DNA of 64,000 nt from Planctomycetota bacterium (GTDB lineage Bacteria; Planctomycetota; UBA1135; UBA2386), in NCBI GenBank assembly GCA_020638695.1, contig JACKIB010000001.1:620001-684000 (forward strand), read 5' to 3'. Made by a program: the position numbers and the translations under genes. The stretch's first letter is position 1, and every line of letters starts with the position of its first letter. Under the pieces are notes generated by a model, which was not told the DNA's origin, made no database searches, and saw only the letters and a program-made list of their open reading frames with translations. Below, piece after piece: positions 56,380-64,000 of the stretch.

Positions 56380-57426
56380 ATGACCCCGATCGCTCCGGAA
56401 CAGGGTGCAGGCCTCCTGTTGCTCAACCTCGGCACCCCCGATGCCCCCACCAAGGCGGCGGTCCGTCCCTACCTGGCGCAATTCCTCACCGACCCGTACG
56501 TCGTCGACATCCCGGCACCCCTGCGCTACGCCCTGGTCTACGGGCTGATCCTGCCGCGCCGCGCCGCGGCGTCGGCGGCCGCCTACGCGACGATCTGGAC
56601 CGACCGGGGCTCTCCGCTACGGTTCCACACCGAGGACTTGGCACGCCGTGCCGCGGAGCGCACCGGCTGGCCCACAGCCGTGGGGATGCGCTACGGCAAC
56701 CCCTCACTGCGCGACGCCGCTGCGCGGTTGGCCGAGGCTGGCTGCCAGCGAGTGGTGGTGTTCCCGCTGTTCCCGCAGTACGCCGAGTCGTCGTGGCGCA
56801 CGGGGGTGGAAGCCGCCGAGCGGGCGCTGCGCACCGCGGGCCTGCGTCCGCTGGTAGTGGCGCCGTACTACGAGGACCCACGCCTGCTCGCCTGTCTGGC
56901 AGCTCAGGTGCGTGCGGTGACCGACGGTTTCGCGGCCGACCGGCTGCTGATGAGCTTCCACGGGCTGCCGGTTCGCCACGTGCGGCGCACCGACCACAGC
57001 CCCCAGCCGCGCTGCCTGATCGATGCAGACTGCTGCGCGACGATGGTCGACGCGAACCGCGACTGCTACCGGGCGCAGTGCTTTGCCACCGCGCGGAGTT
57101 TGGCGGCGGTGCTGGGTCTGCCGAGTGGCGACTTCGAGGTCGCGTTCCAGTCGCGGTTGGGTCGAACGCCGTGGATCGGGCCGAGTACCGACCAACGCGT
57201 CGTAGCGTTGGCTCGCGAGGGCTGCCGCCGGCTGGCGGTGGTCTGCCCGTCGTTCCCCACCGACTGCCTGGAGACACTGGAGGAGATCGGCGAACGCGCT
57301 GCGGCGGAGTTTCGCGCCTGCGGCGGTGAGGAACTGCGACTCGTGCCAGCCCTCAACAGTGCTCCACAGTGGGCCGACGCGGTCGCTACGATGGCCCGGG
57401 AGCGCCTGGCGTCCGCTGCGAAGTAG
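56380..57426 (+). CDS. hemH: ferrochelatase
   Basis: A 348-residue HemH. The N-terminal GLLLLNLGTPDAPTKAAVRP and the central LLMSFHGLPVRHV (with the catalytic histidine) are family signatures; CPSFPTDCLETLEEIG supplies the conserved Glu region near the C-terminus. It inserts ferrous iron into protoporphyrin IX. ATG 56380 has AGGA upstream and starts 70 bp after the R4 array; the frame is open back into the array only because of its codon periodicity. It converges on moaA, with 6 bp between stops. Confidence 0.96.
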   Translation: MTPIAPEQGAGLLLLNLGTPDAPTKAAVRPYLAQFLTDPYVVDIPAPLRYALVYGLILPRRAAASAAAYATIWTDRGSPLRFHTEDLARRAAERTGWPTAVGMRYGNPSLRDAAARLAEAGCQRVVVFPLFPQYAESSWRTGVEAAERALRTAGLRPLVVAPYYEDPRLLACLAAQVRAVTDGFAADRLLMSFHGLPVRHVRRTDHSPQPRCLIDADCCATMVDANRDCYRAQCFATARSLAAVLGLPSGDFEVAFQSRLGRTPWIGPSTDQRVVALAREGCRRLAVVCPSFPTDCLETLEEIGERAAAEFRACGGEELRLVPALNSAPQWADAVATMARERLASAAK

Positions 57427-57432
57427 GCCCGA

Positions 57433-58455
57433 TCAGCCGCCGCGGGTGTGCATCTCGAGGCGTGGGTCGGCTTGCAGTGCTGCCCGGTCGGCGAGCACGC
57501 CGCGGTTGCCGAGCGCGGCCCGCTCCTCCGCTCCGCGATCCGCACGCACCCGCCACGCCGACGCGATCGCCCGCCGCAGGTCTTCGAGCGATGCACCTCC
57601 CCGCAGCAGGCCGCGCAGATCGAGTCCTTCCCGCGCGTAGAGGCAGCGGTACCATGTTCCGTCCGCGGTGAGTCGGCTGCGGTCGCAGGAGCCACAGAAC
57701 GGCGCGGTGGTCGACGCGATCACACCGAACACCGTGCCATCCGCGAGCCGCCAACGATCCGCGGGCGCGGCGTCGCGCCGCACCACGGGCTCGATCGCCC
57801 CGAACGCCCCGGCGACGCGATTCAGGATCTCCGCACGGGGCACCACGGTGGCTCGACTCCATTCGGTTGCCCCACCGACATCCATGTATTCGATGAAGCG
57901 CACCTCGACCCCGTGCTCCCGGCCAAACGCGATCAGGTCGGGGATCTCGGCGTCGTTGCTGCCGCGCATCACCACGCAGTTGAGTTTCGGGGTCGGGAAG
58001 TGGCGCACCGCCGCGTCGATTCCCGCGAGCACGGCTGCCAGGTCGCCGCGACCCGTCAACCGGCGGAACGTCGCGGCGTCCAGCGAATCCAGGCTGACGG
58101 TCACGCGCTGCAACCCCGCACCGCGCAGCGCCGCAGCGTGCTCGGCGAGTAGGGCGCCGTTGGTGGTCATCGCAAGGTCCCGTTGTTCGAGCCCCGCGAG
58201 CATCTCGACGAGCCGCGGGAGATCACGCCGCAGCAACGGCTCCCCGCCCGTCAAGCGAATCTGCGACACTCCAAGCGACTGGAATGCCGCGGTCAGCGTG
58301 CGGAGCTCGGCGAAGTCGAGCAGGTCACCGCGCGGGAGCCAGGCGTAGTTCGGCTCCGGCATGCAGTACCGGCAGCGCAGATTGCAGCGGTCCGTGACCG
58401 AAATGCGCAAGCTACGCAGGGGGCGGCCGCGTGCATCGGCGAGCATGGCGCTCAT
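57433..58455 (-). CDS. moaA: GTP 3',8-cyclase (molybdenum cofactor biosynthesis)
   Basis: A 340-residue radical SAM enzyme. The first cluster motif is CNLRCRYC (about residues 25-32), and the C-terminal second cluster is CGSCDRSRLTADG plus a further cysteine in YRCLYA, as in MoaA. It converts GTP to the precursor of cyclic pyranopterin monophosphate. The protein ends in -GG (TRGG), matching the GG tail needed for activity in MoaA. I used ATG 58455; others lie at 58446 and 58482. A PEP-CTERM gene lies 88 bp upstream on the same strand. No other moa gene is in the window. Confidence 0.95.
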   Translation of the reverse strand: MSAMLADARGRPLRSLRISVTDRCNLRCRYCMPEPNYAWLPRGDLLDFAELRTLTAAFQSLGVSQIRLTGGEPLLRRDLPRLVEMLAGLEQRDLAMTTNGALLAEHAAALRGAGLQRVTVSLDSLDAATFRRLTGRGDLAAVLAGIDAAVRHFPTPKLNCVVMRGSNDAEIPDLIAFGREHGVEVRFIEYMDVGGATEWSRATVVPRAEILNRVAGAFGAIEPVVRRDAAPADRWRLADGTVFGVIASTTAPFCGSCDRSRLTADGTWYRCLYAREGLDLRGLLRGGASLEDLRRAIASAWRVRADRGAEERAALGNRGVLADRAALQADPRLEMHTRGG

Positions 58456-58543
58456 TCGACCCGCAGGCCGGCTGCCGCGCAATGCGAGGCGCCGAGGGGT
58501 CGAGGCGGAATGCGGTCGGGCCGGGACTCCGACCCGGTGGAGA

Positions 58544-58843
58544 TCAGGCGACCTCGCCCGCGGCTTCCGCGGCCTCGTCCTTCGCGCGACGGCGACGGTA
58601 GCGGTAGGCGACGCCAGCCAGTCCGGAGCCGAACAGGAGCATCGTCATCGGCTCCGGGACTGGCTCGGGCGGGTCCTTGCGGCCCGGATCGGTGGCGCTG
58701 GGCGACACCGCGGGGCTCTGCGGAGAACCGACCGGGCCACCCAAGCTGTCGTTGGATGTGGAGGGGCCGGACGAGTGGCCGGAGCAGGCTCCGAGAGCCA
58801 GACCGGCGGCGAGAATCAGGGAACTGAGGCTGAGCTTGATCAT
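58544..58843 (-). CDS. short PEP-CTERM lipoprotein
   Basis: A 99-residue protein. A signal peptide with lipobox LALGACSG (C20) is followed by a Ser/Pro-rich low-complexity segment of about 45 residues and a PEP-CTERM tail: PVPEP, the hydrophobic helix TMLLFGSGLAGVAY, and the basic cluster RYRRRR. PEP-CTERM proteins are processed by an exosortase and usually exported to the surface or matrix. A protein with both a lipobox and a PEP-CTERM tail is unusual. No exosortase is in the window. Confidence 0.82.
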   Translation of the reverse strand: MIKLSLSSLILAAGLALGACSGHSSGPSTSNDSLGGPVGSPQSPAVSPSATDPGRKDPPEPVPEPMTMLLFGSGLAGVAYRYRRRRAKDEAAEAAGEVA

Positions 58844-59048
58844 GACTGGATCCGGCCCTTGCGCCGACGGGACGAGTCCGCCGGGGTGGGGGTTCAGGCG
58901 GGATGAGCGCCCATCTGGATACCGACCAGAAGGCGACCGGAACTAGGTGGTCGCCCATGCCGAGTTACCCAAGTGACCCAGAACTTTTTCCGAGCCCGTG
59001 GAACCGACCGCAACGCGCCGGGCGAGCCCCCGGGACACAGGCTTCTCT

Positions 59049-59215
59049 AGTGCCCCTCGTCTGAAGTTCGCAGCAAATGTGGCTGCGTCAGTCGATTCGC
59101 GCGCAAGGCGCTGCGACGACACGGCTTGTTGGTGGACAAGCTGAGGAGCTGCGACGCCGCGAGCGGGCCGTAGGGCCGGCGACTTATGTGACCAACTTCG
59201 GACACACCCCACTAG
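59049..59215 (-). repeat. dispersed palindromic repeat R1, copy b (full length)
   Basis: The element runs from CTAGTGCCCC to CGGACACACCCCACTAGC, with end sequences that are imperfect inverted repeats. Its full length aligns with 32927-33082, and its right half with 14866-14942. The central part carries GAGCTGCGACGCCGCGAGCG. Confidence 0.72.
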
Positions 59216-59224
59216 CTTCGTCGA

Positions 59225-59330
59225 ACGTCAGAACCTGCTCCTCGACGGGGAGGCACCCCGCCTCCGGGCAGAACCTGCCGTTCTCCTTGCCAGCAACAAC
59301 CTTGCACGATCTCGCGACGCTGCTCCGCGC
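59225..59330 (-). repeat. dispersed repeat R2, copy b (longest)
   Basis: On the minus strand it reads GAGCAGCGTCGCGAGATCGT, then AACGGCAGGTTCTGCCCGGA, then CCCGTCGAGGAGCAGGTTCT, ending near TTCGACGAAGC. It gives the reference for the partial copies at 11.2, 29.7 and 54.3 kb. Confidence 0.6.
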
Positions 59331-59625
59331 TGAGGTCCACAAGGTCGCTGACCGCAAGGAGAAGCGCCGCTGTGCGGGACTCGACCCACACAACTCGGCA
59401 GCTCCCCCCTCGAAGCTGACCCGATCGCCCGGGTCGCTCCCTTCGCCTCGGCACGCACAGCCACCGGCAGCTCGCGACTGCCACACCGCTGGCGTCGCAG
59501 CACGGGCGTGGTCACCCACTCGGAAGCTCGAGGCGACCTTGGACTGCGCGCAAGAGCAGTGGACCGAATCCGCAGGCGGCTTCAGCCCTCACGCAAGCGA
59601 CGAACCGCCCTGCGACGGCGCCGGA

Positions 59626-59940
59626 TCAGGCGCCGGCCTTCGGCTTCGTGAACTCGCGGTTCTGCCCGCGCAAGGCGCGCACCAGCGGGAACGAGACCGT
59701 CTGACCCTTGTGCTCCATCGTGATCACTCCGGTCTTGATGGCTCGGGCCGACAGCTTCATCCGCACCACCGACCCCCACGGGGTCTGGACGCGCACGGTG
59801 TGGATGTTCGGCTTGAACTTCCGCATGCTGCGTCCGGTGCAGCGCAGGCCGATCCCGCCCTTCTTCTTGGCGATACCACGGCGGCTCACTCGGTTGCCGG
59901 GGCGCGGCCGCCGGCCAGTCATCTCACAAACGCGTGCCAT
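59626..59940 (-). CDS. rpmB: 50S ribosomal protein L28
   Basis: A 104-residue L28. The N-terminus MARVCEMTGRRPRPGNRVSR and the conserved KKKGGIGLRCTGRSMRKFKP segment identify the family. It is longer than E. coli L28 (78 residues) at the C-terminus, ending in basic RGQNREFTKPKAGA. The leader directly upstream has no Shine-Dalgarno sequence. It is transcribed alone and diverges from the next PEP-CTERM gene. Confidence 0.95.
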   Translation of the reverse strand: MARVCEMTGRRPRPGNRVSRRGIAKKKGGIGLRCTGRSMRKFKPNIHTVRVQTPWGSVVRMKLSARAIKTGVITMEHKGQTVSFPLVRALRGQNREFTKPKAGA

Positions 59941-60231
59941 CGGTTCAGGAAGGGTGGGGTTCGAAGGGCGCAGGATGTTAGCCACGTGCCGACCCGACGC
60001 AAGGGCAGCCACGAGGAAAAGCAAGGAAGGGGCTACCACCGCACCACCGGGGTGTCGGCTCTCCGCCGTGGCGGCGGCGAGCCGACACGTCCTTGGCGCA
60101 CTTCGCGGAATCCTCATCTGAAGCCAAACAGCCAGGGATTCCCATTTCCGCGCGGTTTGCTATCGTCGCCATCTCGCCTCCTCGACCTTCGAGTCGCCCG
60201 CGAACGGGCAGACTGTCTCAGACGCACAACC

Positions 60232-60492
60232 ATGCCGCTCCCTCGCCTGACGGGTCAGACCTTCAGCTTCGCACTCGCTGCGATCCTCGGCGTCGCCAAC
60301 TTGCCGCTCACCGCCCTCGCCCAATCGCGTACCGAGATCCAGGACTCGGCAGCGGCCGACACCGGAGCCGGAGCGCATCCCGCGCCCGAACCGGACACCT
60401 GGATGCTGCTCGCCACCGGCGCGGTGATCCTGCTGGTGCTGTACACCCGCCGGCGCGCTCGAGTAGGCGTGGCTCAGCCGGTCGAAAGCTGA
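60232..60492 (+). CDS. short PEP-CTERM protein
   Basis: An 86-residue protein with a signal peptide (FSFALAAILGVANLPLTALA, cleavage near ALAQS), a short acidic linker (TEIQDSAAADTGAG) and a PEP-CTERM tail: PEPDTWMLLATGAVILLVLY followed by TRRRARV. Its mature part is very small. ATG 60232 fits the signal peptide; the open frame upstream is not coding. It is the second PEP-CTERM gene within 1.7 kb, which suggests a locally amplified surface family or a small processed peptide. Confidence 0.82.
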   Translation: MPLPRLTGQTFSFALAAILGVANLPLTALAQSRTEIQDSAAADTGAGAHPAPEPDTWMLLATGAVILLVLYTRRRARVGVAQPVES

Positions 60493-60530
60493 CGCTCACG
60501 CTTGGCCGCGATCCCGCGTGAGCTGCGGGT

Positions 60531-61859
60531 TCACGCGCTGCCGAAGTGCAACGGCGCCCCGCGCGGCGACCCCAGGGTCGCATGTTCGCGGTAGGCCACT
60601 TCGCCGCGCACCAGCACGACCGTTGGCCAGCCGGCCAACGACCATCCGACGTAGGGGCTGTAGCCGGCACGCGAGCGCAACCACTCCTCGCGCAGCGGGC
60701 CGTGTTCGGAAGGGTCCACCAGCACGAGGTCGGCGTCGTACCCCACCGCCAGCCGACCCTTCCCCGCGATGCCGTAGACGTCGGCCGGACCGCTGCAGCC
60801 AACGCGCAGCAGATCCGGTAGCGCCAGCCAGCCGTCGCGCACCGCGGTCAGCAGGAGCGGCAGGATGGTCTGCACTCCGGGGATTCCCGAGGGACTTTCG
60901 GGATAGGGCCGCCCCTTCTCCGTCAGCGTGTGCGGCGCGTGGTCGCTGCCGATGCAGGTCAGCACACCGTCGACCAAGCCCTGGCGCAGCGCATCGCGGT
61001 GCCGGGCATCGCGCACCGGCGGGTTCATCTGGACGCGGGTTCCGTGCTCCCGGTAACACTCCGGCGCACTGAGGAACAAATGGTTCGGCGTCACCTCGGC
61101 CGTGACCAGTGAGCCCAACGCTCGTTCCCGCAGCAGCGCCACCTCCTCGGCAGTGCTGACGTGCAGGAGGTGCACGCGGCGACCGGTGCGCTCCACCAGG
61201 TCGAGCAGGCGTGTGGTCGCGCGCACCGCACAGGTGACGTCGCGAATCTCCGGGTGCTGCGCGACCGAAGCACCCGCGGCGAGCGCCGCGTAGCGTTCGC
61301 GCAGGCGCGGCTCGTCCTCGCTGTGCACCGCCACGCGGCGCGTGCCCGAGCGCAACACGCGCTCGAGGGTGGCATCGTCCGGAACCAGTAGATCGCCGGT
61401 CGAGGAACCCATGAACACCTTGACCCCGGCGCAGCCCGGCAACTGCTCCCATTCACCCAACTGCTCGGCGTTGTCCGCGGTCGCGCCGAGAAAGAACGCG
61501 TGGTCGCACCACGCGCGTCCGGCAGCACGGGCGAGCTTGTCGGTGAGCGCCGCCGGATCGATCGTTGCCGGCTTGGTGTTCGGCATCTCCATGAAACTCG
61601 TGACCCCACCGGCCACGGCCGCCAGCGATCCGGACTGCAGGTCCTCCTTGTGCGTGAGGCCCGGTTCGCGGAAGTGGACTTGGGGGTCGATCAGACCCGG
61701 CAGGACCAACATTCCGGTCGCGTCCAGGACCTCGACGCCCGGCGCGGCGCCGACCGCTCCACCCACTGCCGCGAACACGCCGTCGCGGATCAGCACATCG
61801 CCGGCGACAGCGCCTCGCTCGGTGACCAAGCGCCCACCGCGCACCCAGAGTTCAGCCAC
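60531..61859 (-). CDS. pyrC: dihydroorotase
   Basis: A 442-residue amidohydrolase of the class I dihydroorotase type. The metal-binding motif is DPQVHFREPG, the bridging carbamylated lysine is in VKVFMGSSTGD, later ligands lie in HLLHVST, and the catalytic Asp is in GSDHAPHT. It closes the dihydroorotate ring in pyrimidine synthesis. The first eight bases overlap the end of lgt, so the two are translated together, though not usual partners. No carA, carB or pyrB is in the window. Confidence 0.93.
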   Translation of the reverse strand: MAELWVRGGRLVTERGAVAGDVLIRDGVFAAVGGAVGAAPGVEVLDATGMLVLPGLIDPQVHFREPGLTHKEDLQSGSLAAVAGGVTSFMEMPNTKPATIDPAALTDKLARAAGRAWCDHAFFLGATADNAEQLGEWEQLPGCAGVKVFMGSSTGDLLVPDDATLERVLRSGTRRVAVHSEDEPRLRERYAALAAGASVAQHPEIRDVTCAVRATTRLLDLVERTGRRVHLLHVSTAEEVALLRERALGSLVTAEVTPNHLFLSAPECYREHGTRVQMNPPVRDARHRDALRQGLVDGVLTCIGSDHAPHTLTEKGRPYPESPSGIPGVQTILPLLLTAVRDGWLALPDLLRVGCSGPADVYGIAGKGRLAVGYDADLVLVDPSEHGPLREEWLRSRAGYSPYVGWSLAGWPTVVLVRGEVAYREHATLGSPRGAPLHFGSA

Positions 61860-62859
61860 CGGTCACCCCTCCGGTCAGTCCCTTGCCACGGCGGAACAGC
61901 AGCAACAGCGTGCCACAGATCAGCATGCCGGTGCACAGCAGCTGCCCCATCGACAGGCCGAACAGGATCGTGCCGAGACCCTGCTCGTCCTTGGAGAAGT
62001 GCTCGTCCGGTTGCCGGAAGTACTCCACCGCGAACCGCATGAGCCCGTAGCCGATCAAGAAGATGCCGCCGTACACCCCGGTTCCGAACGGCCGGCGACG
62101 GCTCGAGCGGTACGCCAACCACAGGACCAACCCGAGGACCAGGCCCTCGGTCAGCCCCTCGTAGAGCTGCGACGGATGGCGCAGCGGCACCGCGTCCTTG
62201 ATCTCGTTCCAGTTGCTGATCCCGTTGCCATTGGTGTCGTCGGTGTACGAGTGCAGCACCAGCAGCTCCCAATCCCGCTTGCCCATCGCATCCAACTTCG
62301 CGGAGTCGAGCCCAGCGGCCCGGGCCAGCGGCACCCGCGCCACAGTGTCGGTCGGGAACCGCATCGCCCAAGGTGGTTGCCAATCTCCCGGTCGAATGAT
62401 CCGACCGTAGAGCTCGCCGTTGATGAAGTTGGCGATGCGCACCGCGAGGATCCCCGGACACGTGGCGAGCGCCAGCGCATCGCACAGGCGCCAGCCGGGC
62501 AACCCGTGCTTGCGTGAGTACAGGATGAACGCGACGACCACCCCCAGGAGACCACCGTGGAACGCCAGCCCGCCTTCCCACACCTTGAACAGCTGGAGCG
62601 GCTCGTGGAGTATCTCCGGCTTGTAGAACAGGCAGTAGCCGAGGCGACCGCCCAGGATCACCCCGAAGATCAAGTAGAAGATCAGGTCCCCGACCTTCTC
62701 TGGTGGCATCGGCAGGAAACCCGATCGCGCCAACCGTCCCAGGATGTACTGGCCGCACACGAACGCGACCACGTACATCAACCCGTAGTAGCGCAGGTCC
62801 AGGGGGCCCCACAGGTCCAGGAACACCGGGTCCCAATTCGGAAAGCGCCATTCGCCCAT
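61852..62859 (-). CDS. lgt: prolipoprotein diacylglyceryl transferase with EF-hand-like insertion
   Basis: A 335-residue, seven-helix membrane enzyme. The catalytic/binding motifs are GGLAFHGGLLG (H101) and LAVRIANFINGELYGR (R141, N144). It attaches diacylglyceryl to the cysteine of prolipoproteins, in line with the many lipoproteins encoded in this window. Between residues 160 and 225, where E. coli Lgt has a short loop, there is an insertion of about 50 residues containing DTNGNGISNWNE (208-219), a 12-residue loop with calcium-ligand spacing 1-3-5-12 of an EF-hand. It overlaps pyrC by eight bases. Confidence 0.95.
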   Translation of the reverse strand: MGEWRFPNWDPVFLDLWGPLDLRYYGLMYVVAFVCGQYILGRLARSGFLPMPPEKVGDLIFYLIFGVILGGRLGYCLFYKPEILHEPLQLFKVWEGGLAFHGGLLGVVVAFILYSRKHGLPGWRLCDALALATCPGILAVRIANFINGELYGRIIRPGDWQPPWAMRFPTDTVARVPLARAAGLDSAKLDAMGKRDWELLVLHSYTDDTNGNGISNWNEIKDAVPLRHPSQLYEGLTEGLVLGLVLWLAYRSSRRRPFGTGVYGGIFLIGYGLMRFAVEYFRQPDEHFSKDEQGLGTILFGLSMGQLLCTGMLICGTLLLLFRRGKGLTGGVTGG

Positions 62860-62923
62860 GGGGCTGACCTTACCACCGAACTGCGCTGAAACGACGCGCC
62901 AGACTCCCCGGCGCAGCGCGGCG

Positions 62924-63913
62924 CTACCGCGACCCGACCGGCGGGGCCGCGCGGCGGAACACGTCGTCGAGCTCGGGGAACAGCGGGTGCCGCATCGCCA
63001 GCCCGCCGGGGTAGTCGATCATGTCGGCGTCCTTGTGGGTCGCGTGGACGTGCACCGAATGGGTCCTGTGCGGCGCGTAGTGGGTCACATAGGCCTTGCG
63101 CGTCCGCTTGGGGTCAGCCACCGGGGAACCACCGTGCGCCAGCGCGCTGTGCCACAGCAGTGCATCGCCCTTCTTCGGGCAGAAAACCTGCCGCTGCAAC
63201 CCGGCGCGCTCCGCCTCGCGCAGGATGTGCGCCTCGAACTCGATCTCGTTGCGCTTGGTGCCGGGGACCTTGAATGGCCCGTCGGCCCAATCGAACTTGC
63301 GCAGCCGATGCGATCCGGGGATGTAGACCAGCGGCCCGGAATCGGGATGGATGTCCTCGAGCGCCACCCAACTCGCGACCAGCCGCGCACGCGGACGGCC
63401 CGGCACGTACGCGAAGTCCTGGTGGATCGGCTGTTGGCTGCCGTAGAAGAAGTTCAACGACTGGAACGCGACCACCCGATCCCCCAACGCGTGCTCCAGC
63501 ACGCGGGTGACCGCCGGATGCAGCGAGATGCGCTTGGCGGCCACCGAGTGGTGGATGAAGTCGAGGATGCGGATCGGTTCGATGGCACTGTCGGCGCGGT
63601 GGCTGTCGATCGTCGCTTGGTCGACCTCGCACATCGGCTTCTGCGGGTAGCGGTGCGAGTCCACCACGGTGCGGTAGCGGCGATGGTCGGACAGCATCTC
63701 GTCGACGTCGCCGAGCAGTGCATCGATCAGCTCGGGTTCCACCGCCCCGGGCACGATCACGTAGCCGAATGCCTGCCAGTGCAGAAGCTGGTAGCGCAGC
63801 AGCTCCCGGTCCACCACATCGGAACACCGCTCGGCGATGTATCGATCGATCTCGGCAGCCGGGCGGTCGACCCAGGGCAGGTCGTCGACGGGGAACTCCA
63901 GCGGGTCACTCAT
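62924..63913 (-). CDS. phytanoyl-CoA dioxygenase family protein (PhyH)
   Basis: A 329-residue Fe(II)/2-oxoglutarate dioxygenase. The iron-binding HxD motif is IHQDFAY and the distal histidine is in LLWHSALAHGG; the 2-oxoglutarate-binding arginine is probably in PKRTRKAYVTHY. The double-stranded beta-helix core is covered by SGPLVYIPGSHRLRKFDW. The substrate is unknown; members act on diverse hydroxylations. ATG 63913 (MSDPLEF) is preferred to 63934. It ends 65 bp upstream of lgt and is on the same strand. Confidence 0.9.
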   Translation of the reverse strand: MSDPLEFPVDDLPWVDRPAAEIDRYIAERCSDVVDRELLRYQLLHWQAFGYVIVPGAVEPELIDALLGDVDEMLSDHRRYRTVVDSHRYPQKPMCEVDQATIDSHRADSAIEPIRILDFIHHSVAAKRISLHPAVTRVLEHALGDRVVAFQSLNFFYGSQQPIHQDFAYVPGRPRARLVASWVALEDIHPDSGPLVYIPGSHRLRKFDWADGPFKVPGTKRNEIEFEAHILREAERAGLQRQVFCPKKGDALLWHSALAHGGSPVADPKRTRKAYVTHYAPHRTHSVHVHATHKDADMIDYPGGLAMRHPLFPELDDVFRRAAPPVGSR

Positions 63914-64000
63914 TTCGGGGTCCTGGCACGGCACGGGTGGCCGTCAGTCTATCGGCTCGGGCGGTCCGGTCGATCGCGTACACCGGGGCGCTGCGGCGCC

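Larger units (their letters stand above)
58844..59625. other. intergenic region with R1 and R2 repeats
   Basis: Between the PEP-CTERM gene and rpmB. It contains R1 copy b (59049-59215) followed closely by R2 copy b (59225-59330). From 59331 to 59625 I see nothing recognisable. It probably also contains the promoter of the minus-strand PEP-CTERM/moaA transcript. Confidence 0.55.

Overview
The window is a high-GC bacterial chromosome segment, densely packed with genes and with mostly G/C third codon positions. Its gene set suggests a Planctomycetota-like Gram-negative: a Ser/Thr kinase fused to TPR repeats, secreted LamG-type and DUF6288-like proteins, a DUF1573-like lipoprotein beside a UshA-like multihaem cytochrome, PEP-CTERM proteins, an LpxH-type hydrolase, and several housekeeping genes with no Shine-Dalgarno sequence. 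The lineage is an inference from gene content; there is no rRNA or tRNA in the window to test it.

Layout. 1-6.1 kb: the mrfB/mrfA DNA-repair pair, a lipoprotein and a secreted DUF6288-like protein. 6.1-11.2 kb: a four-gene Gld-type ABC transporter operon (ATPase, permease, GldG-like, DUF4340). 11.5-17.8 kb: the kinase-TPR protein and a large LamG/Ig secreted protein. 17.9-23.9 kb: dnaK, a response regulator/SpoIIE phosphatase/RsbW-like kinase module, and a PGRP-type amidase lipoprotein. 24.0-26.95 kb: three tandem REP-flanked RAYT transposase modules, of which only the third has an intact gene. 27.1-33 kb: an NtrB/NtrC-like pair, then a DUF1573-like lipoprotein and a UshA-like cytochrome. 33-39 kb: tyrS, a lipoprotein, rpsA, plsC and cmk. 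39-46 kb: a helical protein of unknown function, then a five-gene minus-strand cluster (degenerate GGDEF, NtrC-type regulator, GH42-like protein, lpxH, hslO). 46-54 kb: a likely small-RNA locus, a GspF-like protein, an ABC-F ATPase, a DUF1570-like protein, a peptide-binding protein and the fluoride channel fluC. 54.5-57.4 kb: a secreted thioredoxin-like gene with an in-frame TGA, a 183-bp tandem array and hemH. 57.4-64 kb: moaA, two PEP-CTERM genes, rpmB, pyrC, lgt and a PhyH-type dioxygenase.

The intergenic spaces carry several dispersed repeat families that I name here: R1, about 165 bp with palindromic ends (14.8, 32.9, 59.1 kb); R2 (11.2, 29.7, 54.3, 59.2 kb); R3, a 42-bp core (29.9, 54.3 kb); and R4, the 183-bp unit with five tandem copies at 55.4-56.3 kb and one dispersed copy at 40.0 kb. 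The most interesting items are the RAYT/REP tandem with progressive gene decay, the in-frame UGA followed by a SECIS-like hairpin in the thioredoxin-like gene, the R4 array, and a promoter-to-terminator stretch at about 46.1-46.5 kb that looks like an unannotated small RNA.
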